Shown: positions 42,599-57,831 of the stretch, one piece after another
How positions within the stretch are numbered: position 1 is the first letter of the stretch
Layout: every line of letters starts with the position of its first letter
Assembly (NCBI GenBank): GCA_046757965.1
Contig: JBHHZI010000002.1
Span: forward strand, 3,320-67,319
Length of the DNA stretch: 64,000 nt
Direction of reading: 5' to 3'
DNA from: JBHHZI01 sp046757965
GTDB taxonomy: Bacteria > Acidobacteriota > Polarisedimenticolia > SMYD01
Translations under genes and position numbers: made by a program
Notes under the pieces: generated by a model
What the model was told of the DNA's origin: nothing
The model's database searches: none
The model's input: the letters and a program-made list of their open reading frames with translations, nothing else

Positions 42599-44463
42599 GA
42601 AGACTCTCCGGACGTCCCCGATGTCGTGTCTTCTTCCGCGGGATGGAGCGGCAGGCTGAGGGTGAAACAGGTTCCCTTGCCCACCTCGGACTCGACCTCG
42701 ATGCTGCCGCCATGCTTTTCCACGATCACGTCGTGGGCGATGCTCAGCCCCTGGCCGGTGCCCTTGCCGATCTCCTTCGTCGTGAAAAACGGATCGAAGA
42801 TGTGCTCGCGGACATCGTCCGGCATGCCGGATCCAGTGTCGGAGATCTTCACCTGCGCGAAGTCGTCGCAGATGCCGGTCTCCACCGTGATCGTGCCCTT
42901 CTCCTGGCCGCTGCCGTCGAGCACGTCAGCGATGGCATGGGTGGCATTGACCACCAGGTTGAGGATCACCTGGTTGAATTCATCTGCCAGGCAGGGCACC
43001 AGGGGCAGGTCCGGGTCGAGCTTCTTCACGACATCTGCCACGTACTTCCACTCGTTGGTTGCCACCGTGAGCGTGTTCTCGATGTTTCGATTGAGATCGG
43101 CTGGCTGCTTGTCCGTCGAGAGGTGGGAGAAGTCCTTCATGGCGCGGACGATCTTGGTGACGCGGGCGATCCCCTCGAGGGATTGACCGATGGCCTTCGG
43201 GATCTCCTCCCGCAGGAAGTCGAGGTCGGCCTTCTCCATGGCGCTCTTCACCACTGAGACGAAATCGGCCGGAAGATCGTCCGTGGTCCTGGCGGCAGCG
43301 ATGGCCCCCAGAGCATCGAACAGGGGGAACAGATCGTGGCAGGCGTCATCGAGGAAGCGCGTGTTGTCGCCGATGTACTGGGTGGGCGTGTTGATCTCGT
43401 GGGCGATGCCTGCGGCAAGCTGTCCCACGGACTGCATCTTCTGGGAGTGGCGGAGTTGCCGCTCGTTGGACTCTCTCGTGGTGACGTCTTCCTTGATGGC
43501 GACGAAGTGTGTGATGTTGCCGGTCTCGTCTCGCACGGCAGAGATCGACGTCTCGTCCAGGTACAGGTCCCCGGTCTTCGTCCGGTTCGCGAAGATACCG
43601 GTCCAGCGCTGTCCCTTCGTGATCTTGTTCCACAGATTCTCGTAGAATCCTCTCGTCTGATTGCCGCTGCGCAGGACCCGGGGATTGGCCCCGACGATCT
43701 CCTTCCGGGTCCAGCCGGTGACCTGTTCGAAGGCGGTGTTGACGTACTGGATCCGGCCGGCGATGTCGGTGATCATGATCATCTCGTCCGCCTGCTCCAG
43801 GGCGGCCACCAGGAGGTGGACCCGTCTTTCCGTGTCCTTTCTGGTGGTGATGTCTCGAAGGAAGGCCGTGAACAGACGATGGGTGCCGAGGTTGACCTCG
43901 GAGACGTGCATCTCCGCGGGGAAGGTGCTGCCGTCCTTGCGGCGTGGTTCCACCTCGATGGTCCGGCCGATGATGTGCGGATCCCCGGTCGCCTGGTAGC
44001 GCGCCAGGTAGTCGCCATGCCGGTCCGCATGTGGCGCGGGCATCAGGGTGGCCACGCTCTCGCCGATGATTTCGTAATACGCGTAGCCGAACAGGCGACA
44101 GGCGGCGTTGTTGAAGGCGACGATGGTGCCGTGGGGATCGATGGTGATGATGGCGTCTGCGGCCGAGTCGAGAATCGCCTCGGTGAGGGCCTGCTGCTCC
44201 CGGAGGATATCCGCGAGACGGCCGCACTCATCCGATGACATGGGCTCGGGGCTGTCGGTCGATCTCCGGTCGAATGGAACCGCCGTGGCGCCTATCCTGG
44301 CTGACACTGCGGGGGGCGGTGCCGCCGGCGCGTCCGGTGACGGAGTTCGTTCGCCGCCGGTGACGTCATCCGGTGACGGCCCGGCGGTCTGCACCACGTC
44401 GCGGTGTCCTGGTGACTTCCCCCGGGTCATGGGAGACGTGTTCCTGACCCGTGGAAAGTCCAA
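42595..44463 (-). CDS. Soluble PAS-PAS histidine kinase
   Basis: 622 aa; the first 75 residues are Pro/Ser/Ala-rich and the true start could be a later Met (residue 12 or 75). PAS1 about 92-205 ([20 protein letters not shown]), PAS2 plus PAC about 215-330 ([20 protein letters not shown]). The phospho-acceptor is H355 in [11 protein letters not shown]. ATPase boxes: N box [11 protein letters not shown]1 DTGSGMP, and [13 protein letters not shown]. No membrane helix is seen, so it senses a cytoplasmic cue, perhaps redox or a small ligand. The kinase lies first in an operon with three REC proteins, a likely branched phosphorelay. Confidence 0.92.
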   Translation of the reverse strand: MDFPRVRNTSPMTRGKSPGHRDVVQTAGPSPDDVTGGERTPSPDAPAAPPPAVSARIGATAVPFDRRSTDSPEPMSSDECGRLADILREQQALTEAILDSAADAIITIDPHGTIVAFNNAACRLFGYAYYEIIGESVATLMPAPHADRHGDYLARYQATGDPHIIGRTIEVEPRRKDGSTFPAEMHVSEVNLGTHRLFTAFLRDITTRKDTERRVHLLVAALEQADEMIMITDIAGRIQYVNTAFEQVTGWTRKEIVGANPRVLRSGNQTRGFYENLWNKITKGQRWTGIFANRTKTGDLYLDETSISAVRDETGNITHFVAIKEDVTTRESNERQLRHSQKMQSVGQLAAGIAHEINTPTQYIGDNTRFLDDACHDLFPLFDALGAIAAARTTDDLPADFVSVVKSAMEKADLDFLREEIPKAIGQSLEGIARVTKIVRAMKDFSHLSTDKQPADLNRNIENTLTVATNEWKYVADVVKKLDPDLPLVPCLADEFNQVILNLVVNATHAIADVLDGSGQEKGTITVETGICDDFAQVKISDTGSGMPDDVREHIFDPFFTTKEIGKGTGQGLSIAHDVIVEKHGGSIEVESEVGKGTCFTLSLPLHPAEEDTTSGTSGESS

Positions 44464-44812
44464 GGTGTGGGGCCGGTTCGGCCCTCGTCAGACGAATGCT
44501 GCATCCTCGTCACCCCGCCCCCGGACTGTTGTTCAGGTAGCCGCAACCTCTTTTATCGACCCGGCCCGGCCGTTCTTGAGACCCGAGGGTCGATTCGTCG
44601 GTCGAGGCGAGGCCTTGGCTCCGGCACCGGGTGTCCGGGCACCGCCCCCCTCGTGGGAAGGGGGACGTGCGTCGACCCGACGATGGTTGGAACCGCCCGC
44701 CGGGTCCGCTGTTTCCGCCGCGCCACACTTTTGTGGCGGTGCAGGTCAGGTGATATCGTCGGGTCTTCCGGCGGCCATCCCGCCGTCCATTCACGCATCA
44801 CGAAGGTTCACG
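44464..44812. other. Divergent intergenic region between the kinase operon and gcvP
   Basis: 349 bases without a supportable gene. A perfect hairpin, CGCCACA-cttt-TGTGGCG at 44721-44738, overlaps a weak plus-strand promoter-like pair (TTGTGG at 44731, TATCGT at 44754, 17-base gap). AAGG at 44803-44806 is the gcvP ribosome site. I looked for the paired glycine-riboswitch cores expected upstream of some gcv genes and saw none. Confidence 0.4.
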
Positions 44813-47710
<2,898 letters not shown>

Positions 47711-47725
47711 GAGCCGGGTGTGCTC

Positions 47726-47748
47726 CTGGCTCCCGGTGAAGGAGCCGG
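47726..47748. terminator. Hairpin between convergent gcvP and the ScfR-type regulator
   Basis: CTGGCTCC-cggtgaa-GGAGCCGG forms an 8-bp stem (one T-G pair) 15 bases after the gcvP stop. No T-run follows. Could serve both strands. Confidence 0.42.
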
Positions 47749-49185
<1,437 letters not shown>

Positions 49186-49205
49186 GAACGCTTCTCCCGC
49201 TCTGG

Positions 49206-49234
49206 AATTTACAGCATTGACAGGTTTACGTCAA
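49206..49234 (-). promoter_or_regulatory. Promoter of the ScfR-type regulator gene
   Basis: On the minus strand TTGACG (49234-49229) is followed after 17 bases by TAAATT (49211-49206). Both are close to the housekeeping consensus and about 20 bases before the start codon. The GTAAAC and TGTAAA words in the spacer may be part of an operator. Confidence 0.55.
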
Positions 49235-49239
49235 GAATG

Positions 49240-49255
49240 TGTACATCGCGGTACA
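49240..49255. promoter_or_regulatory. Operator-like palindrome TGTAC-6-GTACA
   Basis: Five-base inverted arms around ATCGCG; GTACAT is also directly repeated on both sides of CGCG. It lies just upstream of the regulator's -35 box and about 10 bases before the aceB -35, so one bound protein could act on both promoters. Confidence 0.5.
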
Positions 49256-49265
49256 TGTTAACTGA

Positions 49266-49294
49266 TTGAAACTAAATTAGTTATTGCAAATAAG
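49266..49294 (+). promoter_or_regulatory. Candidate promoter of aceB-aceA
   Basis: TTGAAA (49266-49271), 17-base spacer, AATAAG (49289-49294; four of six consensus bases) in a markedly AT-rich patch. Transcription would begin about 35 bases before the aceB ATG, which has GGAGG at ideal spacing. Confidence 0.45.
49281..49293. promoter_or_regulatory. Palindrome TTATT-GCA-AATAA overlapping the aceB -10 region
   Basis: Perfect five-base arms around GCA. It contains TTGCAAA, which resembles the A/T-GCAA words reported for RamB sites. Its position over the core promoter suits repression. Confidence 0.45.
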
Positions 49295-49334
49295 GCGAGT
49301 TCGTGGCATATTGACTGCCACACTGGAGGCACGA

Positions 49335-50948
<1,614 letters not shown>

Positions 50949-51002
50949 AACGGATCCACGGCGCCGCCGGCGGATGAGCGGCGCGAGACGAAAGGGGGGG
51001 AG

Positions 51003-52283
51003 ATGGCGACCGCGGTGAAGACGAGACCGGACATCGGAGGAGAAGAGAAGGTGGCTGCCGGCCGCTTCGACGGCATATCCCGGCCGTACTCGGCGGAAGA
51101 GGTCGCGTCCCTGCGGGGCTCCGTCCCCATCGCCCATACACTCGCGGACCGCGGTGCGCGCCGTCTCTGGAAGTTGTTGACCACCCGGGACCACGTGAAG
51201 GCCCTGGGCGCCGTCACCGGCAACCAGGCGATGCAGATGGTGCGGGCCGGTCTGCCTGCGATCTACTGCAGCGGCTGGCAGGTGGCCGCCGACGCCAACT
51301 CGGCCGGCCAGATGTACCCCGACCAGAGCCTGTATCCCGTCGACAGCGTGCCGCGACTGGTGCGCCAGATCAACCGGGCGCTGGAGCGGGCCGACCAGAT
51401 CGGCCGGCAGGACGAGGATGCCGGCCGGGAGTGGTACGCGCCCATCGTGGCCGATGCCGAGGCCGGTTTCGGCGGGCCGCTCAATGCCTTCGAGCTGATG
51501 AAATCGATGATCGAGGCCGGCGCCGCCGGCGTGCATTTCGAGGACCAGCTCAGCTCGGAGAAGAAGTGTGGTCACCTTGGCGGCAAGGTCCTGGTGCCCA
51601 CGGCCCACTTCATTCGCACCCTGACGGCGGCCCGCCTGGCCGCGGACGTGCTGGACGTCCCCACGATTCTCATCGCCCGCACGGACGCCAACAGCGCGCA
51701 ACTGCTGACCTCCGACATCGACCCGCGCGACCACCGCTTCCTCACCGGCGAGCGCACTCCCGAGGGGTTTCATCGCATCAGCGGCGGTCTGGATGTCGCC
51801 ATCGCCCGGGGCCTGGCGTACGCACCGTACGCCGACCTCCTCTGGTGCGAGACCGCGCGCCCCGACCTGGCCGAGGCGCGGCGTTTCGCCGAGGCGATTC
51901 ATGCCGAGTTTCCGGACAAGATGCTGGCCTACAACTGCTCGCCGTCGTTCAACTGGCGCCGCAACCTCGACGATGGCACCATCGCCGGCTTCCAGCGGGA
52001 GCTGGGGGCCATGGGGTATCGATTCCAGTTCGTCACGCTGGCGGGCTTCCACGCCCTGAACATGAGCATGTTCGACCTGGCGTGCCGCTATCGCGAGGCC
52101 GGGATGACGGCCTACGCCGGCCTGCAGGAGCAGGAATTCGCGGCCGAGGCGGCGGGATACTCGGCGACACGCCATCAGCGCGAGGTCGGGACCGGCTACT
52201 TCGACCGTGTGCGAGATGTCATCTCGGGCGGCACCGCCTCGACCTCGGCCCTGGAGTCATCCACCGAATCCGACCAGTTCTGA
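51003..52283 (+). CDS. aceA: Isocitrate lyase
   Basis: 426 aa. The catalytic motif [14 protein letters not shown] contains C189. [18 protein letters not shown] and [14 protein letters not shown] are the metal/substrate loops, and [13 protein letters not shown] is a family block. It splits isocitrate to glyoxylate and succinate. GGGGGGAG lies just before the ATG. With aceB it makes a complete bypass operon for growth on acetate or fatty acids. Confidence 0.96.
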   Translation: MATAVKTRPDIGGEEKVAAGRFDGISRPYSAEEVASLRGSVPIAHTLADRGARRLWKLLTTRDHVKALGAVTGNQAMQMVRAGLPAIYCSGWQVAADANSAGQMYPDQSLYPVDSVPRLVRQINRALERADQIGRQDEDAGREWYAPIVADAEAGFGGPLNAFELMKSMIEAGAAGVHFEDQLSSEKKCGHLGGKVLVPTAHFIRTLTAARLAADVLDVPTILIARTDANSAQLLTSDIDPRDHRFLTGERTPEGFHRISGGLDVAIARGLAYAPYADLLWCETARPDLAEARRFAEAIHAEFPDKMLAYNCSPSFNWRRNLDDGTIAGFQRELGAMGYRFQFVTLAGFHALNMSMFDLACRYREAGMTAYAGLQEQEFAAEAAGYSATRHQREVGTGYFDRVRDVISGGTASTSALESSTESDQF

Positions 52284-52359
52284 AGCAGCGGACGCCCGGC
52301 GATGTCGCGGGCCGGTGTGGGAGTCAGTCTGTACGACCGCGCCTGCAGCGTCGAAGGGT

Positions 52360-52398
52360 TCCGGCGTTCCGCCGGATCCCCGGTCCCGGATCCCGGGG
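52360..52398 (+). terminator. Tandem hairpins after aceA
   Basis: TCCGGCG-ttc-CGCCGGA (52360-52376) is followed at once by CCCCGG...CCGGGG (52378-52398). Two strong GC stems about 80 bases past the aceA stop. No T-run, so the terminator call rests on position and stem strength. Confidence 0.48.
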
Positions 52399-52428
52399 CC
52401 TAGGACATTGGCGCGTCGATCGATGGTG

Positions 52429-52434
52429 TAGAAT
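52429..52434 (+). promoter_or_regulatory. Candidate -10 box (TAGAAT) for the TPR lipoprotein/FG-GAP pair
   Basis: TAGAAT lies 35 bases before the ATG at 52470, with AAGGAGA between them as ribosome site. The same hexamer precedes tRNA-Arg (6166). A TTGGCG lies at a short 15-base spacing upstream. Confidence 0.38.
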
Positions 52435-52469
52435 CGCCCGGATCCCGCCAAGGAGAATCCACGCCGGCC

Positions 52470-53405
52470 ATGCGCGAGCGCACCTGGAGCCAGAGTTCCA
52501 CCGCCTCGGTCCGCGTGCGTCATCGTCCGTGGCGGGCCTGCCTTCTGGCGCTGGCGGTGGCGGCCGCTGTGATCGGCACCGGTTGCTCGGCGGAAGATGC
52601 CGGGCAGTCCGTCCCACCTCCGGCCGCGTCCACGCAGGAGACGCCGCCGCCTGCATCGTCTGCCGGACCGGGCGTGACGTCGCCGCCGGAGAATCCGCGA
52701 CTGGCCGCCCTGTTCGCTGCGGTGAAGGCCAGGCCGGAGGATGCGGCGGCCCACCACGCACTGGGTCGCATGCTGCACGAGGCCCATCGCCGCGATGAGG
52801 GGCTCGTTCACTTCCAGCGGGCCGTCGAGTTGGACCCCAGCCTGACGAATCTCTTCGATCTGGCGGTGGCGCAGACCGCCATGTCCCGCCTGCGTGAGGC
52901 CGAGGCGACCTATCGGCGCGTGCTGACGCTGATTCCCGATGAGCCCCGGGCCCTGCAGAATCTGGGCAACGTGCTGCTCAACCAGGGGCGCAAGGACGAG
53001 GCGATCGCGGCGCTGACGCGAGCGTTGCGCGTGAAGCCCGACCTCCTTCTCGCTCGCTACCAGCTCGCGGGCATCTACAAGTTCTATGGCCAGTTCGAGG
53101 AGGCCTACGGCATGTACCAGGGCGTCCTGGACACGACGCCCCATGACGCCCAGGAACAGCAGGCCGTGGCCGACAGTCTCTACCAGATCGCCTCCATCGA
53201 TGTCTCCCGGGGGGCCTACAGCCAGGCCGAGCAGAACCTCGCCCGTCTGCTGCAGCTCGTGCCCGATCACAAGTCAGCGCACTACATGCGTGGCCAGGCC
53301 CTGCTGCACCTCGGGCGCGACGACGAGGCCGAGCAGGAGTTCGACACACACGTGCGCCTCCTGGCCAGTCGCCCTGCCAACTCGCCGATGGCGTCTTCCC
53401 GGTGA
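52470..53405 (+). CDS. TPR-repeat protein, probable lipoprotein
   Basis: 311 aa. The basic N-terminus and hydrophobic stretch LLALAVAAAVIGTGC end in a lipobox-like Cys. A Pro/Ser-rich linker and at least five TPR units follow (ARPEDAAAHHALGRMLHEAH, EPRALQNLGNVLLNQGRKDE, KPDLLLARYQLAGIYKFYGQ and so on). The gene shares GTGA with the FG-GAP/UnbV gene, a pairing common in Acidobacteriota-like and Planctomycetes-like genomes. It is likely a periplasmic or outer-membrane adaptor for its partner. Confidence 0.86.
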   Translation: MRERTWSQSSTASVRVRHRPWRACLLALAVAAAVIGTGCSAEDAGQSVPPPAASTQETPPPASSAGPGVTSPPENPRLAALFAAVKARPEDAAAHHALGRMLHEAHRRDEGLVHFQRAVELDPSLTNLFDLAVAQTAMSRLREAEATYRRVLTLIPDEPRALQNLGNVLLNQGRKDEAIAALTRALRVKPDLLLARYQLAGIYKFYGQFEEAYGMYQGVLDTTPHDAQEQQAVADSLYQIASIDVSRGAYSQAEQNLARLLQLVPDHKSAHYMRGQALLHLGRDDEAEQEFDTHVRLLASRPANSPMASSR

Positions 53406-55120
53406 GGCCGCCCCGGGTCGTTGCCGCCGCCGTCCTGGCGGCGGTGCTGCCGGTGGTGGGGATCCTGATGGGTCCGGGATCCCGGCTGGCGTTTGCTGCC
53501 CCGCAGGCGACCACGTTGAACTTCGTGGATGTGGCGGCGGCGTCGGGAATCGACGACCGCAACGTCTGCGGGGCCGCCGGGGCCGGCAAGGGCTGGATCA
53601 CGGAGACCATCGGCACCGGGCTGGGGTGGCTGGACTTCGATGGGGACGGCGATCTGGACCTGTATCTTCTCAACGGGTCCACCCACGAGCGCGGCAGTGG
53701 TCAGGGCGAGCCGAACCGACTCTTTCGTAACGTCGGCGAGGGCCGTTTCGTGGATGTGACGGCGACGGCCGGCGTGGGGGATCGCGGCTGGGGATATGGC
53801 CTGGCGGTGGGGGACATCGACAACGATGGCGACCCGGACCTGTATGTCACCAACCTCGGCGCCGATCGCTTCTTCCTCAACAACGGCGATGGCACGTTCA
53901 GCGACCACACGCAGCAGGCCGGCCTCGGGCAGACCGGCTGGGGAGCCTCCGCGGCGTTCTTCGACATGGACGCCGACGGCGACCTCGACCTCTACGTCGG
54001 CAACTACGTCGCCTTCGACACGACGACCGTGCCCCGGCGCGGCACGCCCGAGGCGGACCAGCCCTGGTGCATCTGGCTGGGAGTGCCTTCCGTCTGCGGA
54101 CCGCGGGGCCTCGTCCCGGAACCGGATCTGCTCTACCGGAACAACGGAGACGGCACCTTCACCGATGTCAGCGAGGCCGCGGGCATCCGCCTGAATAAGG
54201 CCCGCTACGCCCTCGGGGTGGTGACGGCGGACTACGACAACGATGGCGACCAGGATGTCTACGTCGCCAACGACAGCGTGCAGAACTCCTTGTGGCGCAA
54301 CGACGGGCATGGCGTCTTCACCGACGTGGGCATCATCTCCCTCAGCGCGCTCAGTGCCGACGGCAATCCGCAGGCCGGCATGGGCGTGGACTTCGGTGAT
54401 TTCGACGGCGATGGCTGGCTGGACCTGGTGGTGACGAACTTCTCCCATGACCTGAACTCGATCTATCGGAACGGCAAGGGGAGGTTCTTCACCGATGAAT
54501 CCAGCACCATCGGCATGGGCGCGACGGCCATGGAGCTGTCCTGGGGAACCGGCTTTCGTGACTTCGACCAGGATGGCGACCTGGACCTGTTCATCGCCAA
54601 CGGCCACGTCTATCCATGGGTGGACGATTCGGACATGGGAACCCGCTATCGCCAGCGCAACCACCTGTTCATCAACACGGGCAAGCGCTTCGTCGAGGAA
54701 TCGAAGACGGCCGGCGATGGCATGCAGATCACCCGCTCGTTCCGGGCGGCGGCCTTCGCCGACTACGACAACGATGGCGACCTGGACGTGGCGCTGACCG
54801 CTCTCGACGAGGCGGCGGTGCTGCTCAGAAACGACAGCGCCGGCCTGGGCCACTTCCTCGCCATCCGTCTGGTCGGCGGGATCTCGAACCGGGACGGCGT
54901 CGGTGCCCGTGTCACCGCAACCGTGGGGAAGCAAAGCCTGACCCGCGAGCGCAAGGGAGGCGGCTCGTTTCTCTCCGCCTCCGACCCACGCCTCCACTTC
55001 GGCCTGGGCGCCGCCACCCGCGTCGACCACCTCGAGATCCGCTGGCCCTCCGGTACCGTCCAGACCCTCGACAGCGTCGCCGCCGACCAGATCCTGACGA
55101 TCAGCGAACCCACACCATGA
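53402..55120 (+). CDS. FG-GAP/VCBS-repeat protein with C-terminal ASPIC/UnbV domain (CRTAC1-like)
   Basis: 572 aa from GTG (GTGA overlap). Signal peptide ends near LAFAAPQ. At least six FG-GAP blades with Ca-binding D-x-D-G-D-x-D loops, such as DFDGDGDLDLYL, DIDNDGDPDLYV, DMDADGDLDLYV, DYDNDGDQDVYV and DFDQDGDLDLFI. The C-terminal UnbV domain (about 490-570) includes GVGARVTATV and HFGLGAATRVDHLEIRWPSG. Extracellular or surface-located integrin-alpha-like propeller; no catalytic site. Role unknown; possibly adhesion or glycan binding. Confidence 0.92.
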   Translation: MRPPRVVAAAVLAAVLPVVGILMGPGSRLAFAAPQATTLNFVDVAAASGIDDRNVCGAAGAGKGWITETIGTGLGWLDFDGDGDLDLYLLNGSTHERGSGQGEPNRLFRNVGEGRFVDVTATAGVGDRGWGYGLAVGDIDNDGDPDLYVTNLGADRFFLNNGDGTFSDHTQQAGLGQTGWGASAAFFDMDADGDLDLYVGNYVAFDTTTVPRRGTPEADQPWCIWLGVPSVCGPRGLVPEPDLLYRNNGDGTFTDVSEAAGIRLNKARYALGVVTADYDNDGDQDVYVANDSVQNSLWRNDGHGVFTDVGIISLSALSADGNPQAGMGVDFGDFDGDGWLDLVVTNFSHDLNSIYRNGKGRFFTDESSTIGMGATAMELSWGTGFRDFDQDGDLDLFIANGHVYPWVDDSDMGTRYRQRNHLFINTGKRFVEESKTAGDGMQITRSFRAAAFADYDNDGDLDVALTALDEAAVLLRNDSAGLGHFLAIRLVGGISNRDGVGARVTATVGKQSLTRERKGGGSFLSASDPRLHFGLGAATRVDHLEIRWPSGTVQTLDSVAADQILTISEPTP

Positions 55121-55162
55121 GCCGCGCCTTCGCCCTGCGTCGTCCCTCGGCGCCTGCGGGCG

Positions 55163-55181
55163 CGGCGGTTCAGCGCCGCCG
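55163..55181. terminator. Hairpin between convergent FG-GAP and OpuF-type genes
   Basis: CGGCGG-ttcagcg-CCGCCG: perfect 6-bp stem; an outer GGCGC/GCGCC pair could extend it. No T-run. Confidence 0.4.
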
Positions 55182-55257
55182 AATACGCGCCTGATTGTGA
55201 CGCTGACTCCCGCCGGCGGTCGTCCACGGAGAATCCGGTCAGCCTCCGGGGCAACAG

Positions 55258-56967
55258 TCAGGGACCGCTGTCGAGGCGCTGGCGCAGCCAGGTGGCGGCC
55301 TGGTGCACGGTGTACTTGTCCTGATCGCGGTCGACGAGGTTGTTGGCCTGTCGCATGGTGGCGACATCGATGTTTCCGAGCAACGGCTGGAGGGCCGCGG
55401 CCACACCCCTGCGTGCGGCGGCGGCTGCGGAGAGCAGGAGCACGGCGTCGTAGGGTGGGATGATGCCGAGGGGGTCGGCGAGAACCTGCAGGTCGAACGC
55501 CGCGATGCGCCCGTCGCTGCTGAAGGCGGCGATGATATCCACAGCGCCACGGCGGACGGCATCGTACATGAAGGTGGAATCGAAGCTGACCTGCGCGGCG
55601 AACTTCAGGCCGTAGGCGGCGGCGAGCTGCCGCCATTCCGGACGCCCGAAGAACTCGTAGTCTCCTCCCAGCCGCATGTCCGGCGCGTGTGGCGCCAGGT
55701 CCTCGATGGTGCGCAGATGCCCTGCCGCGGCGCGGGATCTGGGCAGCGCCAGGGCGTAGGCGTTCTCGAAGCCGAGAGAGCCGAGGCAGACGATGCCGCG
55801 CTCGGTGCGCAACCATGCCGTCATCTCATCCAGAACCTGCTGTCGTGATGGGCTGCTGCCGCGGTGCATGTGGTTGGCCCAGATGGTGCCCGAGTAGTCG
55901 ACGTAGATGTCGAGGTCACCGGTGGCGAGGGCATCGAAGATGATGGTGGACCCCAGCGAGTCGACCCGCCGGGTGGAGAAACCGGCAGCGGTCAGGGTCT
56001 GATCGATCAGATCGGCGAGGATGTACTGCTCGGTGAACGTCTTGGCCCCGATGGCCAGCACCGCGTCACGGTCGCTGCGGTCGGCGGTCGGGCGGGGGGC
56101 TCCGAAAACCCGGCCGTGGGGTACGTCGGGCTGCGGTCCCACCGCCGGCCCGGTCGCTGGTGGTGCTGCGGTACGAGTCGCCGCCATCGACGGCGTCGCG
56201 CGCGGTGCGGCGGCTCGCTGCCGTGCGGCCAGGCGCGGTGCCGCCAGCCCGGCGCCGACGAGCAGCACCAGGCCGGCGACGCAGGCCAGGGCGAGCCGCC
56301 GGTTGCGCCGGCGGGCGGCGGTCTCCAGGCCGGCCGCCAGCCCGTCGAGGATCAGGGCGAGGGTGGCGGCGGCCACGCAGCCGAACAGCACGGCTGTCCA
56401 GTTGCGTGTCTGCAGCCCCATGAAGATGTGGTTGCCCAGGCAGACCTGCCCCACCGGTGTGGCCAGCGTGGCGGTGCCGACCACCCAGACCAGGGCCGTC
56501 CGCACACCGGCCAGAATGACCGGGGCGGCGACGGGCAGCTCCACGCGCCGCAGGATCTGCCACGGGGTCATGCCCAGGGCGCGCGCGGCCTCGGTGAGGT
56601 CGGGGTCGACGCCGGTCAGGCCGGCCACGGTGTTGCGCAGCATCGGCAGCATGCTGTAGAGGGTGAGAGCCAGCACCGTGGGCACAAAACCCAGCACCGG
56701 CAGGTCGAACCCGGCGAGTCGCCGGGTGAGTCCGCCGGCAGCTGCCAGCATGGGCACCATGAGGGCCAGCAGCGCCAGGCCGGGGATGGTCTGGATGATC
56801 GCGGCACCACCCAGCAGCGTGGCGCGCCAGCGCTTCCGGCGCGACACCACGACGGCCAGTGGGAGGCTGAGCAGCATGCCGAGCCCCATCGACACCACCG
56901 TCAGTTGCAGATGATTCCCCAGCGTGGTGGGGAGCAGCGCGAACTGCTCCTGCAGGTTGGGCGTCAT
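55258..56967 (-). CDS. Fused osmolyte ABC permease + substrate-binding protein (OpuF-like)
   Basis: 569 aa. Residues 1-235 form the permease: six helices with the EAA loop EAARALGMTPWQILRRVELP. A Pro/Ala-rich linker about 245-300 leads to a substrate-binding domain from about 300 (LAIGAKTFTEQYILADLIDQ, YVDYSGTIWANHMHR, DIIAAFSSDGRIAAFDLQVL), typical of OpuC/ProX choline/betaine binding. The fusion puts the receptor on the membrane component. It works with the ATPase at 56964-57743 to import glycine betaine, choline or a related compatible solute. The aromatic cage residues are not confidently assigned. Confidence 0.9.
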   Translation of the reverse strand: MTPNLQEQFALLPTTLGNHLQLTVVSMGLGMLLSLPLAVVVSRRKRWRATLLGGAAIIQTIPGLALLALMVPMLAAAGGLTRRLAGFDLPVLGFVPTVLALTLYSMLPMLRNTVAGLTGVDPDLTEAARALGMTPWQILRRVELPVAAPVILAGVRTALVWVVGTATLATPVGQVCLGNHIFMGLQTRNWTAVLFGCVAAATLALILDGLAAGLETAARRRNRRLALACVAGLVLLVGAGLAAPRLAARQRAAAPRATPSMAATRTAAPPATGPAVGPQPDVPHGRVFGAPRPTADRSDRDAVLAIGAKTFTEQYILADLIDQTLTAAGFSTRRVDSLGSTIIFDALATGDLDIYVDYSGTIWANHMHRGSSPSRQQVLDEMTAWLRTERGIVCLGSLGFENAYALALPRSRAAAGHLRTIEDLAPHAPDMRLGGDYEFFGRPEWRQLAAAYGLKFAAQVSFDSTFMYDAVRRGAVDIIAAFSSDGRIAAFDLQVLADPLGIIPPYDAVLLLSAAAAARRGVAAALQPLLGNIDVATMRQANNLVDRDQDKYTVHQAATWLRQRLDSGP

Positions 56968-57743
56968 GACGGGGACGAACCGCCGCGAACCAGCGTCTCG
57001 ACCCGGTCGGCCTGGCGTCGAGGCGTGTCCATGAGGCGCTGCACATACGGGTCGGGCGGCGAGGCCAGCAGTGTATGGGGCGTCCCGGTGGCGAGCAGCC
57101 GTCCGCTCCGCAACACCGCCACGCGGTCGGCCAGGAGCAGCGCCTCGGTCATGTCGTGAGTGACCAGCACCGTGGTGAGCTCCAGTCGTTCGTGGAGGGC
57201 ACGAAGCTCATCCTGAAGAGATGCGCGGGTGAGCGGGTCGAGGGCACCGAACGGCTCGTCCATCAGCAGCAGCCGTGGGCGGGCCGCCAGGGCGCGCGCC
57301 ACCCCGACCCGCTGGCGCTGTCCCCCGGACAGGTCGCGGGGCAGGCGGCCGGCGAACTCCGCCGGGTCCAGATGGACCATCTCCAGCAGTTCATCGACGC
57401 GAGATGCGACCTTGGTGGCCGGCCAGCCGAGCAGCTCGGGGACCACCCCGATGTTGCCCGTCACGGTGAGATGTGGAAAGAGGCCGATCCCCTGGAAGAC
57501 ATAACCGATGGAGCGGCGCAGTGTGATCGGGTCATGGTCGCTCACATTCCGGCCGTCCACGGCGATGCGGCCGCTGGTCGGTTCGACCAGACGGTTGATC
57601 AGCTTCAGTGTGGTGGTCTTGCCGCAGCCGGACTCGCCCAGGAGCACCAGCAGTTCACCGGCCGCCACGTCGAGGTCCAGACCGCAGAGAGCCTCCTGGG
57701 TGGCGCCTGGGAAGCGCTTGCGCACCTGCTCGAAGCGGATCAT
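56964..57743 (-). CDS. Osmolyte ABC transporter ATPase (ProV/OpuCA-like, no CBS domains)
   Basis: 259 aa. Walker A GESGCGKTT, Q-loop YVFQGIGLFPHLTVTGN, signature DLSGGQRQRVGVARAL, Walker B RLLLMDEPFGALDPLTR, H-loop LVTHDMTEAL. Sequence is of the OpuCA/ProV branch, but at 259 aa it lacks the tandem CBS domains that sense ionic strength in OpuA. Osmotic sensing, if any, must lie elsewhere. ATGA overlap with the fused permease gene. Confidence 0.94.
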   Translation of the reverse strand: MIRFEQVRKRFPGATQEALCGLDLDVAAGELLVLLGESGCGKTTTLKLINRLVEPTSGRIAVDGRNVSDHDPITLRRSIGYVFQGIGLFPHLTVTGNIGVVPELLGWPATKVASRVDELLEMVHLDPAEFAGRLPRDLSGGQRQRVGVARALAARPRLLLMDEPFGALDPLTRASLQDELRALHERLELTTVLVTHDMTEALLLADRVAVLRSGRLLATGTPHTLLASPPDPYVQRLMDTPRRQADRVETLVRGGSSPS

Positions 57744-57831
57744 CGCAGCCGTTGGACCCCTCGCCCCGAAAGGGGAACCACGGTCGCCATCGAGCCAGTG
57801 GCCCGGGGTCTGGCCGGCTCACACGTCGTGA

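Noticed and set aside
44464..44812. Glycine riboswitch before gcvP
   Set aside because: The paired aptamer cores and linker expected of a tandem glycine riboswitch could not be found; only one small hairpin is seen.
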